This document shows, in pieces, positions 1 to 7,405 of a stretch of DNA of 64,000 bases. This stretch comes from Chitinophaga sp. LS1 (GTDB lineage Bacteria; Bacteroidota; Bacteroidia; Chitinophagales; Chitinophagaceae), in assembly GCF_034274695.1 (NCBI RefSeq), contig NZ_CP128362.1:8310501-8374500 (forward strand), read 5' to 3'. Numbering within the stretch: the stretch's first letter is position 1; every line of letters begins with the position of its first letter. The notes under the pieces were generated by a model. It saw only the letters and a list, made by a program, of their open reading frames with translations. It was not told the origin of the DNA and searched no databases. A program made the position numbers and the translations under genes.

Positions 1-6
1 CAATTA

Positions 7-819
7 TTAACGGTAGTCCTCCATTGCTTTTTTCACACTGCCAGCTTTCAACAATAACGCCTTCGCCTGCTCATAATCACTGAGGTTCAACTGTCCCATC
101 AGCATTCTCACCCCTCTATCCACCAGTTTATCATTCGTCAGCTGCATATTTACCATCTTATTATCCTCTACACGTCCCAGTTGTATCATCACCGCCGTCG
201 AAATCATATTCAACACCAGCTTTTGCGCCGTTCCACTCTTCATACGGGTGCTCCCTGTCACAAATTCAGGCCCTACCACCACCTCGATCGGGTAATCTGC
301 CGCTGCTGATAAGGGTGCACCAGCATTACAACAAATACTCCCTGTCACTATTCCCGCCTCCCGGCATTGATTCAATGCACCTATTACATAAGGGGTGGTG
401 CCGCTCGCCGCAATCCCTACCACCACATCTTTTTCGGAAATATTATGTGCTAAAAGATCTTTCCATCCCTGCTGCGTATCATCCTCTGCAAACTCCACTG
501 CCTTGCGTATGGCCGCATCTCCCCCTGCAATCAACCCGATCACCAACCCAAATGGCACTCCAAATGTAGGTGGGCACTCACTCGCATCTACAATACCCAG
601 TCTGCCGCTGGTACCGGCGCCCATATAAAATAACCGGCCACCAGCCAGCATCTTATCGGCAATCACCGTCACCAGGTTCTCTATCTGAGGAAGCGCTTTT
701 TCAACAGCCTGGGGTACAGTTTTATCCTCTTGGTTTATATTACTCAGGATATCCTGCACACTCATCTTCTCCAGATGTCTATAGTGTGAAGGTTGTTCAG
801 TGGTTCTCTGAAAAGACAT
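7..819 (-). CDS. murQ: N-acetylmuramic acid 6-phosphate etherase MurQ
   Basis: Cytoplasmic lyase that removes D-lactate from MurNAc-6-phosphate to give GlcNAc-6-phosphate during cell-wall sugar recycling. The 270-residue product is a single SIS (sugar isomerase) domain with the phosphosugar loop GAGTSGRLG near residue 67 and a second loop ASGTTPYV. I chose the ATG at 819 (MSFQRTTEQ) because longer readings run into the upstream gene and lack similarity to the family. It lies 16 nt downstream of a sugar kinase on the same strand, so the two are probably co-transcribed: the kinase makes the 6-phosphate and MurQ cleaves it. Length is slightly below the roughly 300 residues of E. coli MurQ. Family identity is secure. 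Confidence 0.93.
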   Translation of the reverse strand: MSFQRTTEQPSHYRHLEKMSVQDILSNINQEDKTVPQAVEKALPQIENLVTVIADKMLAGGRLFYMGAGTSGRLGIVDASECPPTFGVPFGLVIGLIAGGDAAIRKAVEFAEDDTQQGWKDLLAHNISEKDVVVGIAASGTTPYVIGALNQCREAGIVTGSICCNAGAPLSAAADYPIEVVVGPEFVTGSTRMKSGTAQKLVLNMISTAVMIQLGRVEDNKMVNMQLTNDKLVDRGVRMLMGQLNLSDYEQAKALLLKAGSVKKAMEDYR

Positions 820-835
820 TTTCGATTGATAGATT

Positions 836-1681
836 TTAAATTTGATGATACTCCAGCAACCCTTCCATAGGGCTCCGTAATATCCTTCCCAGCTGCAGCT
901 CATACAGCTCGCACAACTCCTGCAGAATATCCCTGAAGTTCCAGGCTATGCTACCAGTGAAGTGCAGCGGATGTGTCCAGCTCTCGCTGTATTTATAGAT
1001 GTGATTGAAAAAAAACTCGTTTAGCCCATCCTCGAGGATGTTCTCTATGATATAGTGCCCTCTGTTCTCTCCCAAAAAACGCGCAAAACCAGCCAGGTAA
1101 CGGTTAGGCAATGGTTTACGGTATACATTTTCCAGGATTTCATCGTTCGTCGTATTATACATGTAGTCAAAGCGACTCTTCAGTTCCTCGTCAAATGAGT
1201 TGTAGAGGTACATCTGCAACAACTTTTTGCCCAGTACGGCACCACTGCCTTCATCGCCCAGTACATAACCCAGTCCTGGATTATTCTTTACAATGGTTGT
1301 GCCATCATAAAAACCAGAATTGGAACCTGTACCCAAAATACTGGCTATACCGGGTTCTCTGCCACACAATGCCCTTGCAGCCCCCATCAGGTCATGTTTT
1401 ACATCAACAGCAGCATGTGGCCATACAGATTGTAGGGCTGTTTGTACGATCTGTACACTCTTTGGCTGTAAACAGCCGGTTCCATAATAAAAGATTTCTG
1501 CAATCTCTACATCTGCTGGTAACTGTGGTAACAGCTCCTTTTCAAGGATTTCCCTGATCTGCTGAGCGCTTAAAAAATAAGGGCTGATGCCCTGTGTAGC
1601 AAAATGTCCTGTCTCATTGCCCCCCGTTAAACACCAATCCGCCTTGGTGGACCCACTATCTGCGATTAGCTTTATTTTCAT
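836..1681 (-). CDS. BadF/BadG-family N-acetylhexosamine kinase (GlcNAc or MurNAc kinase)
   Basis: 281-residue ATPase of the BadF/BadG/BcrA/BcrD fold. The N-terminal phosphate loop DSGSTKADW (about residues 8-16), the central GTGSNSGFY and the adenosine-side GYVLGDEGSGA are all present. Members of this family phosphorylate GlcNAc, and in some bacteria (MurK of Clostridium and Tannerella, from memory) both MurNAc and GlcNAc. Being directly upstream of murQ favours MurNAc as a substrate, but the sequence alone cannot separate the two, so no symbol is given. The reading frame is intact and the start ATG at 1681 gives the expected MKIKLIADSG N-terminus. Confidence 0.82.
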   Translation of the reverse strand: MKIKLIADSGSTKADWCLTGGNETGHFATQGISPYFLSAQQIREILEKELLPQLPADVEIAEIFYYGTGCLQPKSVQIVQTALQSVWPHAAVDVKHDLMGAARALCGREPGIASILGTGSNSGFYDGTTIVKNNPGLGYVLGDEGSGAVLGKKLLQMYLYNSFDEELKSRFDYMYNTTNDEILENVYRKPLPNRYLAGFARFLGENRGHYIIENILEDGLNEFFFNHIYKYSESWTHPLHFTGSIAWNFRDILQELCELYELQLGRILRSPMEGLLEYHQI

Positions 1682-1732
1682 GACACGCCCGTTAAGGTTT
1701 GAGGTTTAGGTGATGATTATATGTTATTATAC

Positions 1733-1740
1733 TATTTTTG
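1733..1740 (+). promoter_or_regulatory. Candidate -7 element for the processing protease gene
   Basis: TATTTTTG fits the Bacteroidota -7 consensus TAnnTTTG and lies about 105 nt before the protease ATG. No convincing -33 TTTG is present at 19-21 nt spacing, so this is only a candidate. Confidence 0.3.
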
Positions 1741-1844
1741 CCCCACAAGTTAAACAAAACAGGATTATATATACTACTGCTGTAAAAATTACCTAAAAAT
1801 GGCCACAGCGCAGCGGACATTGCCGCAATCTTAATATCGAAGTT

Positions 1845-3455
1845 ATGTCGAACAGGAAATTGAATGTTTTTTTACCATTACTTTTAGCCGTAGTACTGGC
1901 ATTGGGAATGTATCTGGGCCATAAAATGCCGGGGTCTAACACCGGAGCGCAAACGCTCCTCTTTAGCCGGGTAGACAAGGGACCTTTACAGGAAGTCATG
2001 GACCTTCTCAAAGTGAAATATGTTGATACCCTGCAACTGGGCGATCTGCAACAGGAAGCTATCGAAGGCCTCCTCACCCACCTTGACCCCCACTCTATCT
2101 ATATCCCCCCTTCCAGTGTGGAAGAGGTGAATGAAGATCTGGATGGCAACTTCCAGGGCATCGGTGTGGAATTCAACATTACCGGAGACACTGTTAATGT
2201 TATCTCCGTCATCGCCGGTGGTCCTTCAGAGACGGCTGGTGTACAGACCGGCGATAAGATCATCAAGGTAAATGACAGCCTGGTAGCGGGTAATAATATT
2301 ACCAGCGACAAGATCCGTCAGCTACTGCGGGGCCCGAAAGGTTCCAAAGTAATGGTGACCATGATGCGTAACCATGAGCTGCGTCCTATCCAGATCACCA
2401 GGGGCATCATTCCACTGTATAGCGTGGATGCCAGTTATATGGCCACTCCTGAGATCGGGTATATTAAAATAAGTAAGTTCAGCGGCACTACTTTCGATGA
2501 ATTCATGGCTGCACTGCGCAACCTGCAAAAGCAAAAGATGACGAAGCTGGTGATCGACCTGCGTCAGAATCCAGGTGGCTACCTCGATGCAGCTACCCGT
2601 ATTGCAGACGAACTGCTGGATGATAATAAACTGATCCTTTATACAAAAGGTAAGAGCTATCCCCGTACAGATTATAAATGTGAGAAACCTGGTTTGTTTG
2701 AACATGGTGCACTCGCTATCCTGACGGACGAAGGTTCTGCAAGTGCCAGCGAAATACTGGCAGGTGCTGTACAGGATTGGGATCGCGGTACCATCATCGG
2801 CCGTCGTACATTTGGTAAAGGCCTGGTACAGGAACAGTTCGATCTGAGCAACGGTGGTGCACTGCGTCTTACTGTAGCCCGCTACTACACCCCTTCTGGC
2901 AGAAGTATTCAGAAGTCGTACGCCAATGGTCGCGAGGCATATGATGAAGATATCCTAAACCGTTTCAATCATGGTGAATTTGTAAACCAGGATAGCATCA
3001 AAGTACTGGATACCGTAAAATACAAGACGGCAAATGGAAGAGTGGTATATGGCGGTGGTGGTATTACACCGGACCTCTTCATACCATTTGATACCAGCCG
3101 TTTCTCACCGGTGATTTCAAGTATGTATTCCCGTAGTGCCTTCAGTAATTTTGTATATCAATATTACATTGGTCACAAAGATGAGTTCAAACAATATAAA
3201 GATGCATCACAGTTTGTAAACCAGTACCAGGTACCGGCCAGCATAATGAGTGCATTCAAGAGTTATGCAGAACGTGATAGTATAAAAGGTTTGAGTGGAT
3301 TGAAACCGCATGATGAAATTGAAATACAAAACAGGTTGAAAGCAATATTAGCGAGACAGATTTGGAGTTATGAAGGATATTGGGAGTCGCTGAATCAGAA
3401 TGATGGCATGATGAAGAAAGCAATAGAAGTGCTGAATAAAGAGAAAAACGATTAA
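1845..3455 (+). CDS. C-terminal processing peptidase, S41 family (Ctp/Prc-like)
   Basis: 536-residue serine protease that trims or degrades envelope proteins from their C-termini. An N-terminal hydrophobic segment (residues 8-24) acts as signal or membrane anchor. A PDZ domain covers about residues 85-185 (GIGVEF, GPSETAGVQTGDKI). The peptidase core follows with LRQNPGGYLDAA, the nucleophile motif GSASASE (Ser near 300) and the general-base lysine in FGKG (Lys325), so the Ser-Lys dyad is intact. A C-terminal helical domain ends the protein. It is transcribed alone, with a strong terminator 37 nt after the stop. The physiological substrate is unknown. Confidence 0.93.
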   Translation: MSNRKLNVFLPLLLAVVLALGMYLGHKMPGSNTGAQTLLFSRVDKGPLQEVMDLLKVKYVDTLQLGDLQQEAIEGLLTHLDPHSIYIPPSSVEEVNEDLDGNFQGIGVEFNITGDTVNVISVIAGGPSETAGVQTGDKIIKVNDSLVAGNNITSDKIRQLLRGPKGSKVMVTMMRNHELRPIQITRGIIPLYSVDASYMATPEIGYIKISKFSGTTFDEFMAALRNLQKQKMTKLVIDLRQNPGGYLDAATRIADELLDDNKLILYTKGKSYPRTDYKCEKPGLFEHGALAILTDEGSASASEILAGAVQDWDRGTIIGRRTFGKGLVQEQFDLSNGGALRLTVARYYTPSGRSIQKSYANGREAYDEDILNRFNHGEFVNQDSIKVLDTVKYKTANGRVVYGGGGITPDLFIPFDTSRFSPVISSMYSRSAFSNFVYQYYIGHKDEFKQYKDASQFVNQYQVPASIMSAFKSYAERDSIKGLSGLKPHDEIEIQNRLKAILARQIWSYEGYWESLNQNDGMMKKAIEVLNKEKND

Positions 3456-3462
3456 TTATCGA

Positions 3463-3483
3463 TTTTAAAGCCGGCCGCAGGCC
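3463..3483 (-). repeat. GC-rich dispersed repeat, copy 1
   Basis: On the minus strand this reads GGCCTGCGGCCGGCTTTAAA, the same motif found at 51664-51683 and four times at 54885-55042. It can form a small GGCC-TGC-GGCC hairpin. Here it lies between the protease stop and its terminator. Confidence 0.6.
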
Positions 3484-3491
3484 ATCTTTTT

Positions 3492-3545
3492 CCGCCGTTG
3501 ATAACTGATGTCGTAAGCATCATTTATCAACGGCGGATTTTTTTT
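3492..3545 (+). terminator. Rho-independent terminator of the processing protease
   Basis: A 13-bp perfect stem (CCGCCGTTGATAA pairing with TTATCAACGGCGG at 3524-3536) is followed by a run of eight T. It is a classical intrinsic terminator on the plus strand. Confidence 0.9.
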
Positions 3546-3570
3546 AATACAACATGAATATCCTAAAAAC

Positions 3571-3598
3571 AAAAAAGCCTTCCTGCATGCAGGAAGGC
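3571..3598 (-). terminator. Terminator of the small lipoprotein gene
   Basis: On the minus strand the perfect palindrome GCCTTCCTGCATGCAGGAAGGC (11-bp half-stems) is followed by six T. It sits 23 nt after the stop of the lipoprotein gene. Confidence 0.88.
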
Positions 3599-3621
3599 AA
3601 ATTTCTTGTAAAACGTTAGTC

Positions 3622-3819
3622 TTACTTAGCAACTGAATCTGCAGCTGGAGCAGCAACTGAATCAACAGCTGGAGTAGCAACTGAATCTGCAGCTGGAGCT
3701 GTAGCAACTGAATCAACAACTGGAGCTGTAGCAGTAGAATCTGTAGCAGGAGTAGAACCACCGTTACAAGCTACGAAGAACATACCAGCAGCAGCTGCTA
3801 AAAAGAATAATTTTTTCAT
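3622..3819 (-). CDS. Small repeat-rich lipoprotein of unknown function
   Basis: 65-residue product with a lipoprotein signal (MKKLFFLAAAAGMFF then the lipobox FVAC). The mature part is almost only Ala, Thr, Val, Pro, Asp and Ser, built from repeats of the type APAADSVAT. At DNA level the repeats are alternating near-copies of 18-24 nt, so the length is probably variable between strains. It has its own terminator and an AT-rich upstream region, so it looks like a real monocistronic gene. Small lipoproteins of this composition are frequent in Chitinophagaceae, but I know no function. A spacer or surface role would be a guess. Confidence 0.75.
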   Translation of the reverse strand: MKKLFFLAAAAGMFFVACNGGSTPATDSTATAPVVDSVATAPAADSVATPAVDSVAAPAADSVAK

Positions 3820-3905
3820 GCTTTGATAATTTTAAGATGGGCAAAGGTATATAGTTATTTTTAATTATAAAACACTTTTGCCCTAATTTTATTAAAAAAC
3901 GATCG

Positions 3906-5228
3906 TTATTTCTTCCGGAAGAACAATTTAAGCGGTACCCCCTGGAAATCAAAGTTTGTACGCAATTGATTTTCAAGGTAGTTACGATACGGCAGTTTCA
4001 CATCCTCCGGCAGGTTGCAGAAAAATGCAAATGCAGGCGTATACGTAGGTAACTGGGTCACATATTTAATTTTAATAGGTACACCCCTTACTACAGGTGG
4101 ATGGAATGCCTCTATCGCCTTCAGCATCACATCGTTCAGCTTGGAAGTCTGTACTTTACGCTGACGGTTTTCGTACACACGCAGTGCCTCTTCGATTGCT
4201 TTGAATATACGTTGCTTCTCTGCTACTGAAGTAAAGATGATAGGCACATCGTTGAATGGCGCCAGTCTTTCTTTCAGCTGCTTTTCGTAATCACGGGCAG
4301 TATTGGTCTTTTTATCATCAATCAGATCCCACTTATTCACCAGGATCACAATCGCTTTCCCCTTACGGGCAGCCAGGCTAAAGATGTTCAGATCCTGCGC
4401 AGTGATACCCATTACCGCATCCAGTAATAACAGACATACATCCGCTTCATCCATTGCTTTGATCGCACGGATCACTGAATAGAATTCCAGGTCTTCATGT
4501 ACCTTCGACTTACGGCGTAAACCCGCTGTATCGATCAGTACAAAATCTTTCTGGAACATTTTGTAATGCGTGTGAATCGTATCTCTGGTTGTCCCCGGAA
4601 TATCGGAAACGATATTACGCTCTTCACCAATCAATGCATTCAGCAGGGAAGACTTACCTACATTCGGCTGACCGATGATGGCAATCTTTGGGATTTCCTT
4701 TGCTTCTGCATCTTCATCTCTCACCTCTTCTTCAGGCATCAGTTCTACTACTGCATCGAGTAACTCACCGCTACCACTACCGCTCATAGAAGACATAAAG
4801 AATACCTTTTCGAAGCCCAGACTGTAAAACTCAGCAGCTTCCAACATACGATTGTTGTTATCTACTTTGTTCACCACCAGGAGAACAGGTTTGGAAGAGC
4901 GGCGCAATAGTTCCGCCATATTATCATCAAGATCGGTAATGCCTGTAGCAGCATCACACATGAAAAGGAGCACGTTTGCTTCTTCCATGGCAATCACTAC
5001 CTGCTTGCGGATCTCACGTTCAAATACATCATCACTACCGTGTACAAAACCACCGGTATCAATTACGTTAAAAGATCTGCCATTCCAGTCTGCCACTCCA
5101 TACTGTCTATCTCTCGTTACGCCAGAGACGTCATCCACAATGGCTTTGCGCTGTTCCAGCAAACGGTTGAACAGGGTAGACTTACCCACATTAGGACGAC
5201 CGACAATTGCTACTGTAAATCCAGCCAT
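3906..5228 (-). CDS. der: Ribosome-assembly GTPase Der (EngA)
   Basis: 440-residue double GTPase needed for 50S subunit maturation. The first G domain starts with GRPNVGKST (residue 10) and has DTGG and NKVD. The second starts with GQPNVGKSS (about 187) and has DTAGL and NKWD. A KH-like C-terminal domain follows. The length fits the family (430-490). It lies 65 nt downstream of era on the same strand, giving a tandem of two ribosome GTPases that may share a transcript. Confidence 0.97.
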   Translation of the reverse strand: MAGFTVAIVGRPNVGKSTLFNRLLEQRKAIVDDVSGVTRDRQYGVADWNGRSFNVIDTGGFVHGSDDVFEREIRKQVVIAMEEANVLLFMCDAATGITDLDDNMAELLRRSSKPVLLVVNKVDNNNRMLEAAEFYSLGFEKVFFMSSMSGSGSGELLDAVVELMPEEEVRDEDAEAKEIPKIAIIGQPNVGKSSLLNALIGEERNIVSDIPGTTRDTIHTHYKMFQKDFVLIDTAGLRRKSKVHEDLEFYSVIRAIKAMDEADVCLLLLDAVMGITAQDLNIFSLAARKGKAIVILVNKWDLIDDKKTNTARDYEKQLKERLAPFNDVPIIFTSVAEKQRIFKAIEEALRVYENRQRKVQTSKLNDVMLKAIEAFHPPVVRGVPIKIKYVTQLPTYTPAFAFFCNLPEDVKLPYRNYLENQLRTNFDFQGVPLKLFFRKK

Positions 5229-5293
5229 AATATTTTAAAAATTACTAAACTTAAAACCTATATGTTCTGTTAGAGAGCCGTCTCTATTCAGAA

Positions 5294-6160
5294 TTAATAA
5301 CCGTATTCTTTCAGATAAAGATCATTGTCTCTCCACTTACCTCTCACTTTCACAAACAATTCAAGGAACACTTTCTGACCAATAAACTTTTCAATGTCTT
5401 CACGCGCCATGGTACCCAGTCTGCGGATGCCCGTTCCTTTATCGCCCAGGATAATTCCTTTCTGTGTATCTCTCGTCACAATAATCTCCGCAGAGATTTT
5501 CGTCAGTGTTGTTTTTTCCTGGTACTGTGTCACCACTACTGCTGTGTGATAAGGGATCTCTTCTTCATACAGATGAAAGATCTTTTCCCTGATTATTTCA
5601 GCTACGAAAAAGCGGGTAGATTTATCTGTTAATGTATCTTCAGGATAGAAAGGATCACTTTCCGGAAGCATGCTGACAATCTGTTTCAGCAGCGCATCCA
5701 CACCTTTTTTCTGCAAGGCAGAGATGGTGATGACAGTTGCTTTGCCCCAGTCTTCACATTGCTTCACGATCTCTTCCAGCTTTTCCTTTTCCATCACGTC
5801 CATCTTGTTGATCACAAGCAGACATTTTGCTTTCAGTTTCAGCGAATCGAAGAGTTCGAGGTTTTCAGCCACATTGTCTTTCACATCCATCATCAGCAAA
5901 GCGACGTCTGCATCTTCAAGTGCTGACTTCACTGCGCCCATCATCTTTTCGTGTAACCGGTAACGCGGGTCTATAATACCCGGGGTATCGGAGAATACAA
6001 TCTGGTATTCATCAGTAGTCACAATACCAGTTATACGATGTCTGGTAGTTTGAACCTTCGGGGATACAATAGCGAGCTTTTCGCCAATGAGTGCGTTCAT
6101 GAGGGTACTTTTCCCTGCATTCGCTTTTCCGAAGATATTTACAAACCCTGCTTTATGCAT
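5294..6160 (-). CDS. era: GTPase Era
   Basis: 288-residue GTPase that binds 16S rRNA near its 3' end and acts in 30S maturation. The G1 loop is GKANAGKST, a common Bacteroidota variant of GxPNVGKS. G3 is DTPG, G4 is NKMD, and a KH domain with GKGGxG-like ILGDKGTGIRRLG lies in the C-terminal third. It is intact and of usual length. der follows downstream, and the initiator tRNA gene is 61 nt upstream, separated by its own terminator. Confidence 0.97.
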   Translation of the reverse strand: MHKAGFVNIFGKANAGKSTLMNALIGEKLAIVSPKVQTTRHRITGIVTTDEYQIVFSDTPGIIDPRYRLHEKMMGAVKSALEDADVALLMMDVKDNVAENLELFDSLKLKAKCLLVINKMDVMEKEKLEEIVKQCEDWGKATVITISALQKKGVDALLKQIVSMLPESDPFYPEDTLTDKSTRFFVAEIIREKIFHLYEEEIPYHTAVVVTQYQEKTTLTKISAEIIVTRDTQKGIILGDKGTGIRRLGTMAREDIEKFIGQKVFLELFVKVRGKWRDNDLYLKEYGY

Positions 6161-6184
6161 GTAATTTTTTTCCTAAACTTCCTG

Positions 6185-6212
6185 AAATAAAAAAATCCCG
6201 ACCTAGCCGGGA
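6185..6212 (-). terminator. Terminator of the initiator tRNA gene
   Basis: On the minus strand, TCCCG-GCTAGGT-CGGGA style hairpin (5-bp GC stem) followed by seven T, directly after the tRNA 3' end. It separates the tRNA from era. Confidence 0.8.
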
Positions 6213-6221
6213 CTTCGTTTG

Positions 6222-6293
<72 letters not shown>

Positions 6294-6474
6294 ATGAGAG
6301 TGCAAAGATAGACAAAGATTAATCCCTGCCAAATATTTTTTAAAAGAAATCCTGCTATCATTTTAACCCGGCCATAGACTCAAGCTATAAGATATACTAC
6401 TGTCAAGGCTTTCAAGGCAGTACTTTTGAACAAAAAATAATTGAATATTTCTTTTTCTTCATTTACATGAATCA

Positions 6475-6511
6475 AAAAACTCACTTCTGCTAACGGCAAA
6501 AGTGAGTTTTT
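6475..6511 (-). terminator. Terminator of ssb
   Basis: Perfect 12-bp inverted repeat AAAAACTCACTT / AAGTGAGTTTTT with a 13-nt loop, about 100 nt beyond the ssb stop. It has A/T tracts on both sides and could work in both directions. The rest of 6294-6612 holds nothing else I can recognise. Confidence 0.85.
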
Positions 6512-6612
6512 AAGATTCAGGAAATTGACAATATCAATGAACTGCCGACATCACACCAGGGATAAAGAACAGACCTATAGACGAAAACTATCCCTTTTAA
6601 AAAGGAAATTCA

Positions 6613-7044
6613 TTAAAATGGCAAATCATTTCTTACACCTTCATCATCATCATCTTCTTCATTCTCCCTTTCTAATTCTTCCTCACTTCGCTCCTCCTCT
6701 ACCCCTGCACTTCCAGTTCCCAATACCCCCCTCGCTCCCGGCAGCAACGCCAGTTCCGCTACTCTCATGTTCACACCTGCCAGCACCTCGCCCTGCTTAC
6801 CCGCATACCCTTTGAACACAGGCCTGCCTTCCACATACACCAGCGTTCCCTTCTTTAAATACGGTCCCAGATTATCCCGCCCCCAGACAGAACAATTAAT
6901 CCATGTAGTACGCTCCTGTACTACTCCCATTAAATCTTTAAACTGTTCATTTTGTGCTACACTGAATGACAGCACTGATTTCCCGTTGATGACTTTTTTC
7001 AAAGCATCATGCCCCAGATGGCCAATGACCGAAAGTCTGATCAT
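6613..7044 (-). CDS. ssb: Single-stranded DNA-binding protein
   Basis: 143-residue SSB. An OB fold occupies about residues 1-105 (GHLGHDALKK, TTWINCSVWG). A short acidic linker with repeated Glu/Asp then leads to the conserved C-terminal tip DLPF, which docks replication and repair partners. Monocistronic, with its own terminator. The linker is shorter than in proteobacterial SSBs. Whether this is the main replication SSB or a second paralogue cannot be told from this window. Confidence 0.93.
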   Translation of the reverse strand: MIRLSVIGHLGHDALKKVINGKSVLSFSVAQNEQFKDLMGVVQERTTWINCSVWGRDNLGPYLKKGTLVYVEGRPVFKGYAGKQGEVLAGVNMRVAELALLPGARGVLGTGSAGVEEERSEEELERENEEDDDDEGVRNDLPF

Positions 7045-7163
7045 GCAATTACAAATTGATGGTTAACATTAAAAAAATAAAACGTGTGAAAACTTTCCAG
7101 GGGGGATAATATATATGCAATTCTAATTTAACAATTTTCTTCCATTTAAAAAATTTTTCTCTA

Positions 7164-7171
7164 TACCTTTG
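7164..7171 (+). promoter_or_regulatory. Candidate -7 promoter element of the TPP-controlled receptor
   Basis: TACCTTTG matches TAnnTTTG exactly and lies about 50 nt before the riboswitch P1 helix, the right place for its promoter. The -33 part is not clear. Confidence 0.55.
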
Positions 7172-7222
7172 TTTCGGAATCCGGTATGTACTATCGTACA
7201 TTTTTTCAAAACCACCAGCCGG

Positions 7223-7307
7223 CTTCACCTCGGGGTGCCTTACTATCAGGCTGAGATCAGACCCGTTGAACCTGATCAGGTAATGCTGATTAGGAAAGGT
7301 AAGTGAA
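7223..7307 (+). promoter_or_regulatory. TPP riboswitch (THI element)
   Basis: All conserved blocks of the thiamin-pyrophosphate aptamer are present in order: CGGGGTGCC (7231-7239), CTGAGA (7251-7256), ACCCGTTGAACCTGATC (from 7261), TAATGCTG and AGGAAAGG. The flanks CTTCACCT and AGGTAAGTGAA pair to close P1. About 100 nt separate the aptamer from the receptor ATG, enough for an expression platform, but I see no clear terminator hairpin there, so the control may be translational. Expected effect: receptor made only when TPP is scarce. Confidence 0.96.
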
Positions 7308-7405
7308 CCAATTCTTCCTTACCCACATATGGCAAGCTGCACGCACATGCGTAGCAGATAACTTAATGCTACCCTCATACCGTAGCTTTTTAAACTGTTG
7401 AGTCC

